From NCBI RefSeq assembly GCF_003025555.1, contig NZ_PYMH01000024.1, positions 1 through 34,689 of the forward strand: 34,689 nucleotides of DNA, given 5' to 3'. Made by a program: the position numbers and the translations under genes. Shown one piece after another: positions 17,014 to 25,511 of the stretch (positions are counted from its first letter, which is position 1; each line of letters opens with the position of its first letter). The notes below the pieces were generated by a model. The model saw only the letters and a list, made by a program, of their open reading frames with translations, ran no database searches and had not been told where the DNA came from. The DNA is from Photobacterium lutimaris (lineage in GTDB: Bacteria; Pseudomonadota; Gammaproteobacteria; Enterobacterales; Vibrionaceae).

Positions 17014-17043
17014 AAAGCCAGTTGCATTTGCTGCTGGCTTTTT
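17014..17043 (+). terminator. terminator of fadIJ
   Basis: AAAGCCAG (17014-17021) pairs with CTGGCTTT (17034-17041), followed by a short T-run. It lies 37 bp after the fadJ stop and 15 bp before the end of the convergent small gene. Confidence 0.8.
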
Positions 17044-17057
17044 CATTGTTAGGACGC

Positions 17058-17345
17058 TTATATCGGAAAGAATTTTACGATGCGCAAGCGGAAGCGTGGC
17101 TCGAAAAATTTTGGGCGCAAGAAGTGGTAGGCCAGCATGGTCGTCGCCATGGCGATAAGGATATTGACTCCGAATATGACAAGCGGAGTTGTCATGATGA
17201 TGATAAAAGCCAGTGCATAAAGCATGATATCTGCCTCATGGTGAGCTAAAGCACAGTGGCAATGCGGACAGGCAAAAAAGTCTTCATAGTTACTCAACAA
17301 AGGACTCGAAATTGACTGTTGGCAATGTGGGCAGTGCTGGCTCAT
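17058..17345 (-). CDS. small zinc-ribbon protein with two membrane segments, unknown function
   Basis: This is a 95-aa protein I do not recognise. The N-terminus has two CPHC pairs (C5/C8 and C26/C29, with C31 nearby), typical of a treble-clef or zinc-ribbon metal site. A hydrophobic stretch from about residue 40 to 75 can form two membrane helices, and the C-terminus is strongly basic (RPKFFEPRFRLRIVKFF). Codon use resembles its neighbours and GGAG lies ahead of the ATG, so I take it as real. It is convergent with fadJ and has its own stretch. Possible roles include a membrane-tethered metal-binding adaptor, but nothing here fixes that. Confidence 0.7.
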   Translation of the reverse strand: MSQHCPHCQQSISSPLLSNYEDFFACPHCHCALAHHEADIMLYALAFIIIMTTPLVIFGVNILIAMATTMLAYHFLRPKFFEPRFRLRIVKFFPI

Positions 17346-17543
17346 GGTAGTGCGACTCCATTACTTAATTCTATTAAGTTGATAGCTTATATATGTCTAT
17401 AAGACGACCGAAGAGTCGGATGATTCAATTTTTTATCACCAACAGCCACTGAATAATTTTGAGAAAATATTGCTGAGCATCCACCGTATGGTGAAAAATA
17501 TGAAAAAACATAAAAAATGCAAAATTTCGCGCTTCAACTGGCT

Positions 17544-17574
17544 GTAATAAAACAAAACCCAGTCAGGCTGGGTT
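17544..17574 (-). terminator. terminator of the M16 peptidase gene
   Basis: The stem AACCCAG/CTGGGTT (17556-17562 with 17568-17574) is followed on the minus strand by a T-rich tract with one G. It lies 32 bp after the stop at 17606. Confidence 0.75.
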
Positions 17575-17605
17575 GTTGAGTTTTTATGTAGGGCAAGCTT
17601 GAGGC

Positions 17606-20371
17606 TCAGTAAGCACCTTGCTGAAATTCATCAATTGAACCAATAGGGCTACCAATATCCAACGGTTCTAAATTGCTGTGTGCCTGCCCCTGGCTGTGCA
17701 TAACGATTCGATTCGAGGTACGAGGTTTCACCACATCGACAATAAACTTCACCATGTCCGCACGGCTGATGTCGGCCAAGGCTTCGATCACCTTTTGCCG
17801 CTGGTTAAACTCGTTATCCTTGTTACCGATACTGACCCAGAATCGTTGGGCACGGGAACGCAGGTTGGTATCCGGCTCTGATATTTGTGCAATTAACCCT
17901 TGCTTACTCGCTTGCCATTGGGCTTCGTTGAGCTCGAGCAGGACCAGGGAAAAGGCATTGGTGAACTCATCAATGGCCTCCAGCAATTGGGTCGGCGCAG
18001 CGACCGGAGACTGAATATATAAGATCAGCCCCGGATGGCGGTTAAGCGGCAAATTGGCGGTACCTACCATATAGCCCAGCTGCTGGCGGGTACGTAGTTC
18101 ATGGAAAAACGTCGTCGACATCAGGTGGTTGGCCAAGGTGTAGATTGCAATCTTTCTTGGCGTTGTTTCACGCGATTGGTAATACATCAGCAACGCTGAG
18201 TCAGCGTGGTCACAGCTGACTTCATGGCTAAGGGTACCGGAATTGCCCAGTCTGACCAACGGTCTCTGGGATTCACCGTAGAGCTGATCGGTGACCCTAA
18301 AGGCATCCTTGAGGGTTTCGGCCAGAGCAAGGGCATCCTCTTTGAGCCAGTTACCATAGACAAAAGTATCGATGTGAAGTTCGGCAAACATCGCCTCGAC
18401 AAAGGCCGGCAGTTCGTCGACCTCGATACTTTCTAGGGCTTCGAGTAAAACCGGGTAAGGTGGGTTATTGGGCTGCAATACACCGGTCAGGGCATTGAAC
18501 AGCTGTGAAATCGGCTTATCCTGCGCAGCATTACGCCAGTTGCGCAGCATCTGGGCTTTGATATTTCTGAACCGGTCGGGATCGAAGTCACGGTTGGCAA
18601 AACGGTCCAGCAGCAGTTTAAGCAGCAGTGGCTGTTTCTCACTGAAACCAGATAGCTGCAGGGTCACCCCGCCCTGATGGGCATAGAGGTTGTAGGACAT
18701 GCCGGCAATTTCTGCCGGGTAGGCCGACTCATTGATGGCATCGAGCAGAATTTCGACACATAACCGCGTCTTGACGATATTACGCGGTGAATTGACCGCA
18801 TGCGGGCTATCGATGGCCACGTAAACGATGCCTTTCGGGACTCTGAACTCATGCTCCTGCTTATACCATAGGCGAAATCCCGGTAGCTCCTGAAGCAGTT
18901 GGGGCGGCTCAGCGGCGTTATCGGCGAGCGGATGCGGATCCGGTTTTTCGCACAGGTATGGATTTTGCTCTGGTAGCTGTAATTTCGGGTCACTGCCCGG
19001 TGCTAGCCAGTTGGCCACCTGCTCGTCGGTGAACGGCTTTACGCTGTATGGGGTATGGTACCACTGGGCAACTTTGTCATTGTCCTGATCCTGGGCAACC
19101 AGAACCAGACGCATGTTTTGCGGCGTAAGTTGGTCGAGGAAGGACGCAATCAACGCTTCGTCATAGGTCGCCATCATATAGTCGCCATAGATAATATCGT
19201 CTGGTGAATAATGCAGCAGGTTCATGACCAAATAGCTTACCGTGTCGAGCGGGCGGTTTTTTTCCTGGTAGCGGAATGCCATATCCAACACAGTTTTTTT
19301 CTCGGCAAAACGCCATTCATCAAGCCCTTGCTGGCGGATGAGCTCAATGTACTGGAAAACCGTTTTGACTATCTCGTCAACGTTATCGAGCCCTTTGGGC
19401 GTGAGGTTGAGGCTGATAGTGAACTCACGGAAATTACTGCCACTGACACCGCCGCCGGCGGCGAGTGTATTAATAAATCCCCGTGATTTTAATAATGACA
19501 TCAGGCTACCGCTGCCTTCATTACCCAGTAGGTGGGCGATGTAGGAAAGCGGTTTTTCACGGTAGTACTGGTCGACTGGTGGAAGGGTAAACGACAGGGT
19601 GAGCTTGCGTACTTCCTTGATCGGGTCGATAGTGATGAACTTGGCTTTCTCGTTATCAGAGACCAAAGGCACGGCGATGTCAGCTTTGGCAATGCCGGTG
19701 TTGGGGATGTCACGGAAGAAGGTTTGGGCATAGGCATCCAGCTCTTCCAGTGATTGCGGCCCCAGCAATACTAGCCCCATCAGACTGGCACAGTAATGGG
19801 TTTGGTAGAAGTCAATGAGTTCGTTGCGGACCGGTTTGTCGTTGCGGTCTGCCAAGGTGGTCAAATCGCCGACCGAGAACTTGGCGAACGGGTGCTCGGG
19901 GTTGATGGTTTCCTTGTGGACCTGATATAGGCGGCGTACATCGTCTTTGAGCTTGAGCTTGTACTCTGAGTCAACGGCATTGCGTTCTTTGTCGACGGCT
20001 TCTTCATTGAACAGTGGGGCCGTAAAAAATTGGCCGAAGCGGTCAAGCCCCTCGCTGAATGTGTGTGGGCTTACTTCGAAGAAATAGGTGGTGTTTTCGG
20101 TGCCTGTCCAAGCGTTGTTGCTGCCACCGCTTTGGTTGATGAACGTTTGGAACTCGCCCACGCGTGGATATTTTTCGGTGCCGAGAAACAACATGTGTTC
20201 AAGGAAATGCGCCATCCCCTGACGATCTAGCGGGTCGTCAAAGTGGCCGACCTTTACCGACAATGCCGCCGCTGAGCGTGGGGCGTCAGCATCATGGACC
20301 AGCAATACTCTCAATCCGTTGGGGAGGTTGAGGTAGCGGTACTGCTTCAGGTCATTAGGACTTGTATGCAC
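17606..20371 (-). CDS. insulinase-family (M16A) zinc metallopeptidase, cytosolic
   Basis: This 921-aa peptidase belongs to the pitrilysin/insulin-degrading-enzyme group. The inverted zinc motif HFLEH is at 55-59, and the third zinc ligand is probably E136 in ERNAVDSEYKL, 77 residues later as in pitrilysin. Like other M16A enzymes it has an active N-terminal half and an inactive C-terminal half that close into a chamber. It lacks a signal peptide, unlike E. coli Ptr (about 962 aa), so it should act in the cytosol. The start is GTG (CTGTGCATACAAG), with AGG upstream. It is divergent from sixA; its promoter has a perfect TATAAT and a dyad over the -35. Substrates are probably short peptides. Confidence 0.92.
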   Translation of the reverse strand: MHTSPNDLKQYRYLNLPNGLRVLLVHDADAPRSAAALSVKVGHFDDPLDRQGMAHFLEHMLFLGTEKYPRVGEFQTFINQSGGSNNAWTGTENTTYFFEVSPHTFSEGLDRFGQFFTAPLFNEEAVDKERNAVDSEYKLKLKDDVRRLYQVHKETINPEHPFAKFSVGDLTTLADRNDKPVRNELIDFYQTHYCASLMGLVLLGPQSLEELDAYAQTFFRDIPNTGIAKADIAVPLVSDNEKAKFITIDPIKEVRKLTLSFTLPPVDQYYREKPLSYIAHLLGNEGSGSLMSLLKSRGFINTLAAGGGVSGSNFREFTISLNLTPKGLDNVDEIVKTVFQYIELIRQQGLDEWRFAEKKTVLDMAFRYQEKNRPLDTVSYLVMNLLHYSPDDIIYGDYMMATYDEALIASFLDQLTPQNMRLVLVAQDQDNDKVAQWYHTPYSVKPFTDEQVANWLAPGSDPKLQLPEQNPYLCEKPDPHPLADNAAEPPQLLQELPGFRLWYKQEHEFRVPKGIVYVAIDSPHAVNSPRNIVKTRLCVEILLDAINESAYPAEIAGMSYNLYAHQGGVTLQLSGFSEKQPLLLKLLLDRFANRDFDPDRFRNIKAQMLRNWRNAAQDKPISQLFNALTGVLQPNNPPYPVLLEALESIEVDELPAFVEAMFAELHIDTFVYGNWLKEDALALAETLKDAFRVTDQLYGESQRPLVRLGNSGTLSHEVSCDHADSALLMYYQSRETTPRKIAIYTLANHLMSTTFFHELRTRQQLGYMVGTANLPLNRHPGLILYIQSPVAAPTQLLEAIDEFTNAFSLVLLELNEAQWQASKQGLIAQISEPDTNLRSRAQRFWVSIGNKDNEFNQRQKVIEALADISRADMVKFIVDVVKPRTSNRIVMHSQGQAHSNLEPLDIGSPIGSIDEFQQGAY

Positions 20372-20417
20372 AGGAAAAGCCTATTTTTCAAAGGAAAGTA
20401 GACTAATTATGACGCTC

Positions 20418-20457
20418 ATTATAAAGGGTGGCAAATTTAACCCACCTTTATTTGCCA
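20418..20457 (-). promoter_or_regulatory. promoter and overlapping dyad of the M16 peptidase gene
   Basis: A consensus -10 TATAAT (complement at 20418-20423) has no recognisable -35. Instead an 8-bp inverted repeat, TGGCAAAT and ATTTGCCA with a 13-bp gap (20429-20457), covers the spacer and the -35 position. A regulator bound here would block or assist polymerase directly. The rest of 20458-20686, up to sixA, holds no gene I can support. Confidence 0.5.
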
Positions 20458-20686
20458 ATAAACAAAAGGTTAGCAGACTGATTTTCTAGGTCGGTCACGG
20501 AACGCTAACAGGGTGAGCGGGATCGCTGTTTTCCCTATGCGTTACTTGCTAGCATAGCCAAATGTACGCCTTTTCGGTTGCCGGAAAGGTGGAGAAGTAA
20601 GCCTTGAGTTTGATCGATCCTCAACCGTTAATAGTAATAATAATCAGGTGTGAGATCGGGTACCAGACTGTGATATTGGAAAAATT

Positions 20687-21160
20687 ATGCGAATTTATAT
20701 TATGCGTCACGGGGAAGCCCAGCACTTTGCAGCCAGTGATGCAGAACGCCCGCTGACCGATAGGGGAGCCGCCCTGTCCGAACAAATGGCCGTTCAACTG
20801 GCAGGCCAGTTTGACAATGATCTGGACATGGTCTGGGTGAGTCCTTATTTGCGTGCACAGCAAACATGGCAGGCAATGGCTTCACACCTGCCGACGCCTA
20901 AGCGGGTCATGACAGTTGACGAAATCACCCCGTACGGTGATGCCGACGATATCGCGTCCTACATCAAGGCCGTGGTTAGCGTTGAGCAGCCGGCAAATTT
21001 GCTGGTGGTTTCACACCTTCCATTGGTGGGGTACCTGACTTCGGAACTGGTCCCCGGTTTGCAACCGCCTATGTTCATTACCTCTTCCATTGCTGCTATC
21101 GATTACCAGCCTGATAGCGGTAACGGTGAACTGCTGTGGCATGCCAACCCTGAAGGCTAG
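20687..21160 (+). CDS. sixA: phosphohistidine phosphatase SixA
   Basis: SixA removes phosphate from histidine in phosphotransfer proteins; in E. coli its targets include ArcB's HPt domain and the nitrogen PTS. The 157 aa match the family length. The histidine phosphatase motif RHGEA places the nucleophile at H8, and the second catalytic histidine is H110 in VVSHLPLVGYL. The ending PPMFITSSIAAI is very close to the E. coli protein. In E. coli sixA also lies next to fadIJ and smrB, which supports the call. It reads away from the M16 gene; an orphan lipoprotein gene follows. Confidence 0.95.
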   Translation: MRIYIMRHGEAQHFAASDAERPLTDRGAALSEQMAVQLAGQFDNDLDMVWVSPYLRAQQTWQAMASHLPTPKRVMTVDEITPYGDADDIASYIKAVVSVEQPANLLVVSHLPLVGYLTSELVPGLQPPMFITSSIAAIDYQPDSGNGELLWHANPEG

Positions 21161-21310
21161 CCGACCCCTATCATTCTCGCTGAACCAATCATCTTGACGA
21201 TACTTGGGTACCTCTCCCGGAATTCTTTGCGGATAATCCCTAAGGTTTTTCCGGGCGGTGCCGATACAAGAGAAAGTTGTATTCTGTATTCTGTAGTCGT
21301 AGACCTTCTG

Positions 21311-21673
21311 ATGAAAGCAAAGTTATCCCTTGCGATGGGTGTCGCACTGCTTGCTGGATGTGTGCAAATGCCGCCAGCCCCGAGTATCAATGCTAATGGT
21401 GCCATCAAATGGGCCAATGGTATTACCGAAGATATGCATATTTCACCGTCAGGCAGTACCCTGACATTTGCGTCACCGCAAAACTTGTTTAACCCCGGCG
21501 GGATCACTATCTTCTCGCGGATCGACAGTGCCCGTAACGGCAGCTGCGAACACTATTACAGTGAGCAGGCTGTTAAAACACGGTTGAATATCTGCGGCAG
21601 TGGGGAAGTGACCTTGATTGTTGAAGGGCAGGTGATCAACGTCGGTGCACTGGCGAAATTCTCTTACGGATAA
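21311..21673 (+). CDS. small lipoprotein of unknown function
   Basis: The frame is open from 21194, but only ATG 21311 gives a sensible protein: 120 aa with a lipoprotein signal (MKAKLSLAMGVALLAG) and lipobox LLAGC, lipidated at C17. The next residues (VQMPP) carry no Asp at +2, so sorting to the outer membrane is likely. The mature part is about 100 residues, beta-rich in appearance, with two further cysteines (in GSCEHY and NICGSG) that may form a disulphide. I do not recognise the family. The ribosome site is weak. It follows sixA by 150 bp on the same strand. Confidence 0.65.
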   Translation: MKAKLSLAMGVALLAGCVQMPPAPSINANGAIKWANGITEDMHISPSGSTLTFASPQNLFNPGGITIFSRIDSARNGSCEHYYSEQAVKTRLNICGSGEVTLIVEGQVINVGALAKFSYG

Positions 21674-21676
21674 GCT

Positions 21677-21740
21677 GATGGGGTAAGGCGGGGAGAGAGT
21701 GGCCAGATGGGTGGCGCTAGGCTCTCTCCCAACCCCCATC
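21677..21740. repeat. long imperfect hairpin between the lipoprotein gene and smrB
   Basis: GATGGGG (21677-21683) pairs with CCCCATC (21734-21740), and GGGAGAGAG (21691-21699) pairs with CTCTCTCCC (21722-21730), enclosing a 22-nt loop. There is no T-run on the plus strand. It sits between convergent genes and may stabilise or end both transcripts, or be an interspersed repeat. Confidence 0.6.
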
Positions 21741-21750
21741 ATTGCGTCGG

Positions 21751-22281
21751 CTATCTTTCCGGAATATCCAGTAATACCAATAAGGCTCCGTTACCGCCAA
21801 ACTCCAGCGGTGCTTGGTGGAAAGCCATCACATCAGGGTGCTGTGCCAGCCACATCGGCGCTTTTTGCTTGAGAATATGCTTGCCGATACCATGCATCAC
21901 GCAACAGCATGACACCTTTTCCTTGATACAAGCCGCAATCATCGCCGCCAACTCGCGCTTGGCTTCCTTCTGGGTCATCCCGTGCATGTCTAGGTACATG
22001 TCCGGTACATAGACCCCACGCCGTAACTTCTTGACCTCATACTTGGATACACCAGTACGGGCATATTGGGTCGGGCCATTCTCGTTGAGGTGAGGTTCAA
22101 ACTCGTCAGAGAAGTAAAACTCGTGATTTTGTGTCTCTTTTGCCGAGACTTTCGGCTTATCACTCTTTGGGCCCTGTCGGCGGGGCGTGATTATGGTATC
22201 ATTAGTGATCTTTTTTACGCCCTTAACCGCTTCCTGGAAGAGCATTAGATCATCGTCCAGGTTAGTATCTTTTTTGCTCAT
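21751..22281 (-). CDS. smrB: ribosome rescue endonuclease SmrB
   Basis: SmrB binds collided ribosomes and cuts mRNA between them, feeding ribosome rescue. The 176 aa have a charged N-terminal extension and a C-terminal Smr domain. The DxH motif is present as D98-M99-H100 in LDMHGMTQKEA (E. coli has DLH), and the second motif is HGIGKH at 130-135, followed by LKQKAPMWLAQHPDVMAFHQAP, nearly identical to E. coli. It is divergent from prmB with about 50 bp between starts, the same arrangement as in E. coli. Confidence 0.95.
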   Translation of the reverse strand: MSKKDTNLDDDLMLFQEAVKGVKKITNDTIITPRRQGPKSDKPKVSAKETQNHEFYFSDEFEPHLNENGPTQYARTGVSKYEVKKLRRGVYVPDMYLDMHGMTQKEAKRELAAMIAACIKEKVSCCCVMHGIGKHILKQKAPMWLAQHPDVMAFHQAPLEFGGNGALLVLLDIPER

Positions 22282-22334
22282 AGTGAAATTCCAACAACTT
22301 TATAGCGGTATTGTAGCGCCATTCGGAGTCTATT

Positions 22335-23267
22335 TTGGATAAGATTTTTGTCGACGAAGCTGTCAACGAACTTCATACATTGCAGGACATGCTACGTTGG
22401 ACGGTTAGCCGTTTCAATGCTGCCGGTCTATTTTATGGTCACGGTACAGACAATGCGTGGGACGAAGCTGTTCAGCTTGTTCTGCCAACGGTATACCTAC
22501 CTCTTGACGTCCCCTCGGAAGTACGTCATTCACGCCTGACCAGCAGCGAGCGTCACCGTATTGTTGAACGCGTGATCCGCCGTATCAACGAACGTACCCC
22601 GGTTGCTTACTTGACCAACAAAGCGTACTTCTGTGGTTTGGAATTCTTTGTCGACGAGCGTGTGCTTGTGCCTCGCTCGCCAATCGGCGAGCTGATCGAA
22701 AACTTCTTCGAACCGTTCCTCAAAGAACGCCCAACCCGCATCATGGATTTGTGCACCGGCTCTGGCTGTATCGGTATTGCCTGTGCTCATGCTTTCCCTG
22801 AAGCCGAAGTCGATGTTGTCGATATCTCGACCGATGCGCTGGCGGTTGCCGAGCAGAATATTCAGGATCACGGTCTGGAGCAGCAAGTGATCCCACTGCG
22901 TTCTGACTTGCTACGAGATGTGCCAAAAGACCAATACGACCTGATCGTGACCAATCCACCGTATGTCGATCAGGAAGATATGGAAAGCCTACCGGATGAG
23001 TTCCGCCATGAGCCAGAGTTGGGTCTTGCTGCGGGTACCGACGGCTTGAAGCTGGTTCGTCGTATTTTGGCCAACGCACCGGATTACCTGAAAGAAGACG
23101 GTGTGCTGATCTGCGAAGTCGGTAACTCGATGATCCATATGGAAGAGCAATACCCACATATTCCATTTACCTGGATTGAATTTGAAAACGGCGGCCACGG
23201 CGTGTTCATGATGACCCGCGAGCAGCTGCTTGAGTGTGCTGATGAGTTTGCGTTGTACCGCGATTAA
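22335..23267 (+). CDS. prmB: ribosomal protein uL3 glutamine methyltransferase PrmB
   Basis: PrmB methylates a glutamine of ribosomal protein L3 using S-adenosylmethionine. The 310 aa include the SAM motif I MDLCTGSGCIGIA from residue 137 and the N5-glutamine methyltransferase signature NPPY at 207-210. The start codon is TTG, supported by GGAG six bases upstream and by the N-terminus MDKIFVDEAVNELHTLQDML, which matches E. coli PrmB. It is divergent from smrB. In E. coli aroC follows; here a terminator and an unrelated acyltransferase gene follow instead. Confidence 0.96.
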   Translation: MDKIFVDEAVNELHTLQDMLRWTVSRFNAAGLFYGHGTDNAWDEAVQLVLPTVYLPLDVPSEVRHSRLTSSERHRIVERVIRRINERTPVAYLTNKAYFCGLEFFVDERVLVPRSPIGELIENFFEPFLKERPTRIMDLCTGSGCIGIACAHAFPEAEVDVVDISTDALAVAEQNIQDHGLEQQVIPLRSDLLRDVPKDQYDLIVTNPPYVDQEDMESLPDEFRHEPELGLAAGTDGLKLVRRILANAPDYLKEDGVLICEVGNSMIHMEEQYPHIPFTWIEFENGGHGVFMMTREQLLECADEFALYRD

Positions 23268-23294
23268 TTAGCCATACCCTGCACAGGTTACATA

Positions 23295-23328
23295 AATGCC
23301 GCCAACCGAAAGGTTGGCGGCATTTTTT
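23295..23328 (+). terminator. terminator of prmB
   Basis: A 13-bp perfect stem (23295-23307 with 23312-23324), GAAA tetraloop and T-run. It lies 27 bp after the stop, between convergent genes. Confidence 0.95.
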
Positions 23329-23344
23329 GTGGGTTTACGCCGAA

Positions 23345-24526
23345 CTAGATGCCGATCGACCCGACTCGGGGGCGGGGGGAAAACCGCTTTCTCAAGATTT
23401 TCATTGCTGGCTTTTCCAAATAGTTATAACTGGCCAGCGACACCCCGAGGGCAATAACGGTAAAACAGGTGGCACCAGCGCCTGCCGCCAGCCAACTGGT
23501 CTGGGCGTTCCACCAGGCAAGCTGGTCGGGAAGGAGAAGGTTGGCCACCTCAACACCCACCAGCAGGAGTACGGCATGCCAGAGGTAAAGCGAGTAGGAT
23601 ATATCCCCGAGCAGGCGGGTGATACGGTTATCGAGTAACTTGAATATCGGTGTCTTTCTTTCCTGCTGCTGGGCCGCGACAAACACCAGCACCGCAAAGG
23701 CGATGACCACCAGTACATTGTGAAGGCCGGTTTTGGGGAAATGGAGCAGGGCTAGGCAGGCAAACAGGATGGCGGCAAGGGCCACATCGTGATTGATTGC
23801 AGAGCGGCTGCGTTCGGTAAGCGAGAGGGTTTGCATCCAGGCCCCGAGGGCGAAACTGGCGATAGCCCGAGCAAAGGCCATCGCCCCGCCGGTGGCATCT
23901 AGCGATCCTTTGGTATGGTTGATATAGAGCAATGTCACTAGGAATAAGACCGGGATCAAATACCCCACCTTTTTGCGCAGTAGTAACGGGACCAAGAAAG
24001 GGAAAACCATATAGCTCAACCATTCGACACTCAACGACCAGGAAGAGATGTTCCATGAGAGATCGTTTTCTAATACCCCGTGGAGCATGAAAATATTGGG
24101 TGATATTGCCTCTGCGCGGTTGAACGGACCATGAAATGCCGGGATACCGGTTACCCCCCAGCTTTCAAACAATGCGCCGCCGTAAAAGCCAATGTTGCTA
24201 TGGTATTTAATCGCCTCCCAGCCAATCAGTACCAGTAGCGTAATAATAAACAGGGGATAAATGCGGGTAAATCGCAACCACATAAACCGTGCCCAGCTTG
24301 AAGGGCGGGGTAAGTGGGAGAACGCCGGCTTATAAACATGCATCATGACAAAACCGCTCAAGATAAAAAACAAATCAACCCACAAAAAACCATTTTCAAC
24401 GAAGTGGGTATATTCCATCAGCGGATTCATCCACTGTGGAAATAAAATCAACCTTGCATGGAAGAAAACAACGCACAGTGCTGCAATTCCCCGTAGGGGA
24501 GTGAGAATTGGAATGGACCTATCCAT
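23345..24526 (-). CDS. acyltransferase-3 family membrane protein (OafA/YrhL type)
   Basis: This 393-aa membrane protein of about ten helices belongs to the acyltransferase-3 family, which moves acetyl or other acyl groups onto sugars of surface polysaccharides. Family landmarks are at the start: ILTPLRGIAALCVVFFH (R12, H23) and WVDLFFILSGFVMMHVY. It ends in a basic cytosolic tail (KILRKRFSPRPRVGS). No glycan cluster surrounds it, so the substrate is unknown. It stands alone and interrupts the prmB-aroC order seen in E. coli. The 286-bp gap to queC (24527-24812) is AT-rich and holds only an 8-bp tandem repeat. Confidence 0.88.
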   Translation of the reverse strand: MDRSIPILTPLRGIAALCVVFFHARLILFPQWMNPLMEYTHFVENGFLWVDLFFILSGFVMMHVYKPAFSHLPRPSSWARFMWLRFTRIYPLFIITLLVLIGWEAIKYHSNIGFYGGALFESWGVTGIPAFHGPFNRAEAISPNIFMLHGVLENDLSWNISSWSLSVEWLSYMVFPFLVPLLLRKKVGYLIPVLFLVTLLYINHTKGSLDATGGAMAFARAIASFALGAWMQTLSLTERSRSAINHDVALAAILFACLALLHFPKTGLHNVLVVIAFAVLVFVAAQQQERKTPIFKLLDNRITRLLGDISYSLYLWHAVLLLVGVEVANLLLPDQLAWWNAQTSWLAAGAGATCFTVIALGVSLASYNYLEKPAMKILRKRFSPRPRVGSIGI

Positions 24527-24781
24527 GGTACCTACCAGATGTTAATTGAAAAGATGGCTAATTTTGCGCCTCGAAAAATAAAAAACAGTGCATGAGGTAG
24601 GGTTTTAAAAAAGTGGGGCAATTTTTATAAAAAAAATACGACGCAAATCCAAAGACTGAATTTACTCTTTACGGCGGGTTTCATCCTGTGGACTGTATAT
24701 TACACAGCCCTTGGGTTGTTAAGGCGTAAAGAAGGGGGGAGGGAAAAAGGGATAGGCCGTTACCAGCCATATCCCCGTAAA

Positions 24782-24805
24782 CGTTTAATCGTTTAATCGT
24801 TTAAT
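24782..24805. repeat. 8-bp tandem repeat just after the queC stop codon
   Basis: Three perfect copies of CGTTTAAT lie 7 bp downstream of the queC stop. The position is like that of the 7-bp repeat behind fadL. Confidence 0.9.
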
Positions 24806-24812
24806 GATGCGA

Positions 24813-25511
24813 TTAGACGTTTCCCGCCTGTTGCTTGGATTTAAGCTCTGCCATGATGTCGCTTTGGTTGGCGAGGTAGTCATCAAGTCCGGCTTTGCGC
24901 AGATCGCACGACGGGCAATCGCCACAGCCATCACCGATGATACCGTTATAGCACGTCAGGGTTTTCTCGCGAACGAAGTTGAGTTTGCCGTACTGGTCGG
25001 CAAGTGCCCAGGTCTCGGCCTTGTTGAGCCACATCAATGGGGTTTCAATCTTCAGTGCTCGATCCATTCCCAGAACCAGCGACTGGTTAAGTGACTTGAC
25101 GAATTCGTCACGGCAATCCGGGTAGCCGGAAAAATCGGTTTCACAAACACCAGTGATCACCGCGTCGGCACCGATCTGGTAGGCATAAATGCCAGCCAGG
25201 GTCAGGAACAGAATGTTGCGGCCAGGCACAAATGAGTTTGGCAGGCCATTTTCCTGCAACTCGTGGGAGACCGGGATATTGTCGCGGGTCAGGGAGCTGA
25301 TCGCGAGCTCATTAAGCAGGCCCACATCCATCACCTTGTGTGCGGTGACACCCAAGTCTTTACAGATTGATTCAGCCACTTCGATTTCAAGCTTATGGCG
25401 CTGGCCATAATCGAACGTAATGCAGTGCACTTCATCATAATGGGACATGGCTTGGATCAGGCAGGTTGTGGAGTCTTGGCCGCCACTAAATACAACTACG
25501 GCTTTGCGCAT
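24813..25511 (-). CDS. queC: 7-cyano-7-deazaguanine synthase QueC
   Basis: QueC makes preQ0 from 7-carboxy-7-deazaguanine with ammonia and ATP, a step in queuosine synthesis for tRNA. The 232 aa begin with the PP-loop ATP motif SGGQDSTT (residues 9-16). The zinc site is complete: C187, C196, C199 and C202 in CYNG...GCGDCPSC. FDYGQRHKLE and the GVCETDFSGYPDCR segment are typical. AGGA precedes the ATG. I looked for a preQ1 riboswitch in the 198-bp leader (25512-25709) and did not find one; the leader does contain an imperfect hairpin near 25559-25585. Confidence 0.97.
   Translation of the reverse strand: MRKAVVVFSGGQDSTTCLIQAMSHYDEVHCITFDYGQRHKLEIEVAESICKDLGVTAHKVMDVGLLNELAISSLTRDNIPVSHELQENGLPNSFVPGRNILFLTLAGIYAYQIGADAVITGVCETDFSGYPDCRDEFVKSLNQSLVLGMDRALKIETPLMWLNKAETWALADQYGKLNFVREKTLTCYNGIIGDGCGDCPSCDLRKAGLDDYLANQSDIMAELKSKQQAGNV

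Noticed and set aside
24693..24707. LexA-like sequence CTGTATATTACACAG upstream of the acyltransferase
   Set aside because: The gap between CTG and CAG is 9 bases, whereas a LexA box needs 10, and no SOS gene is nearby.
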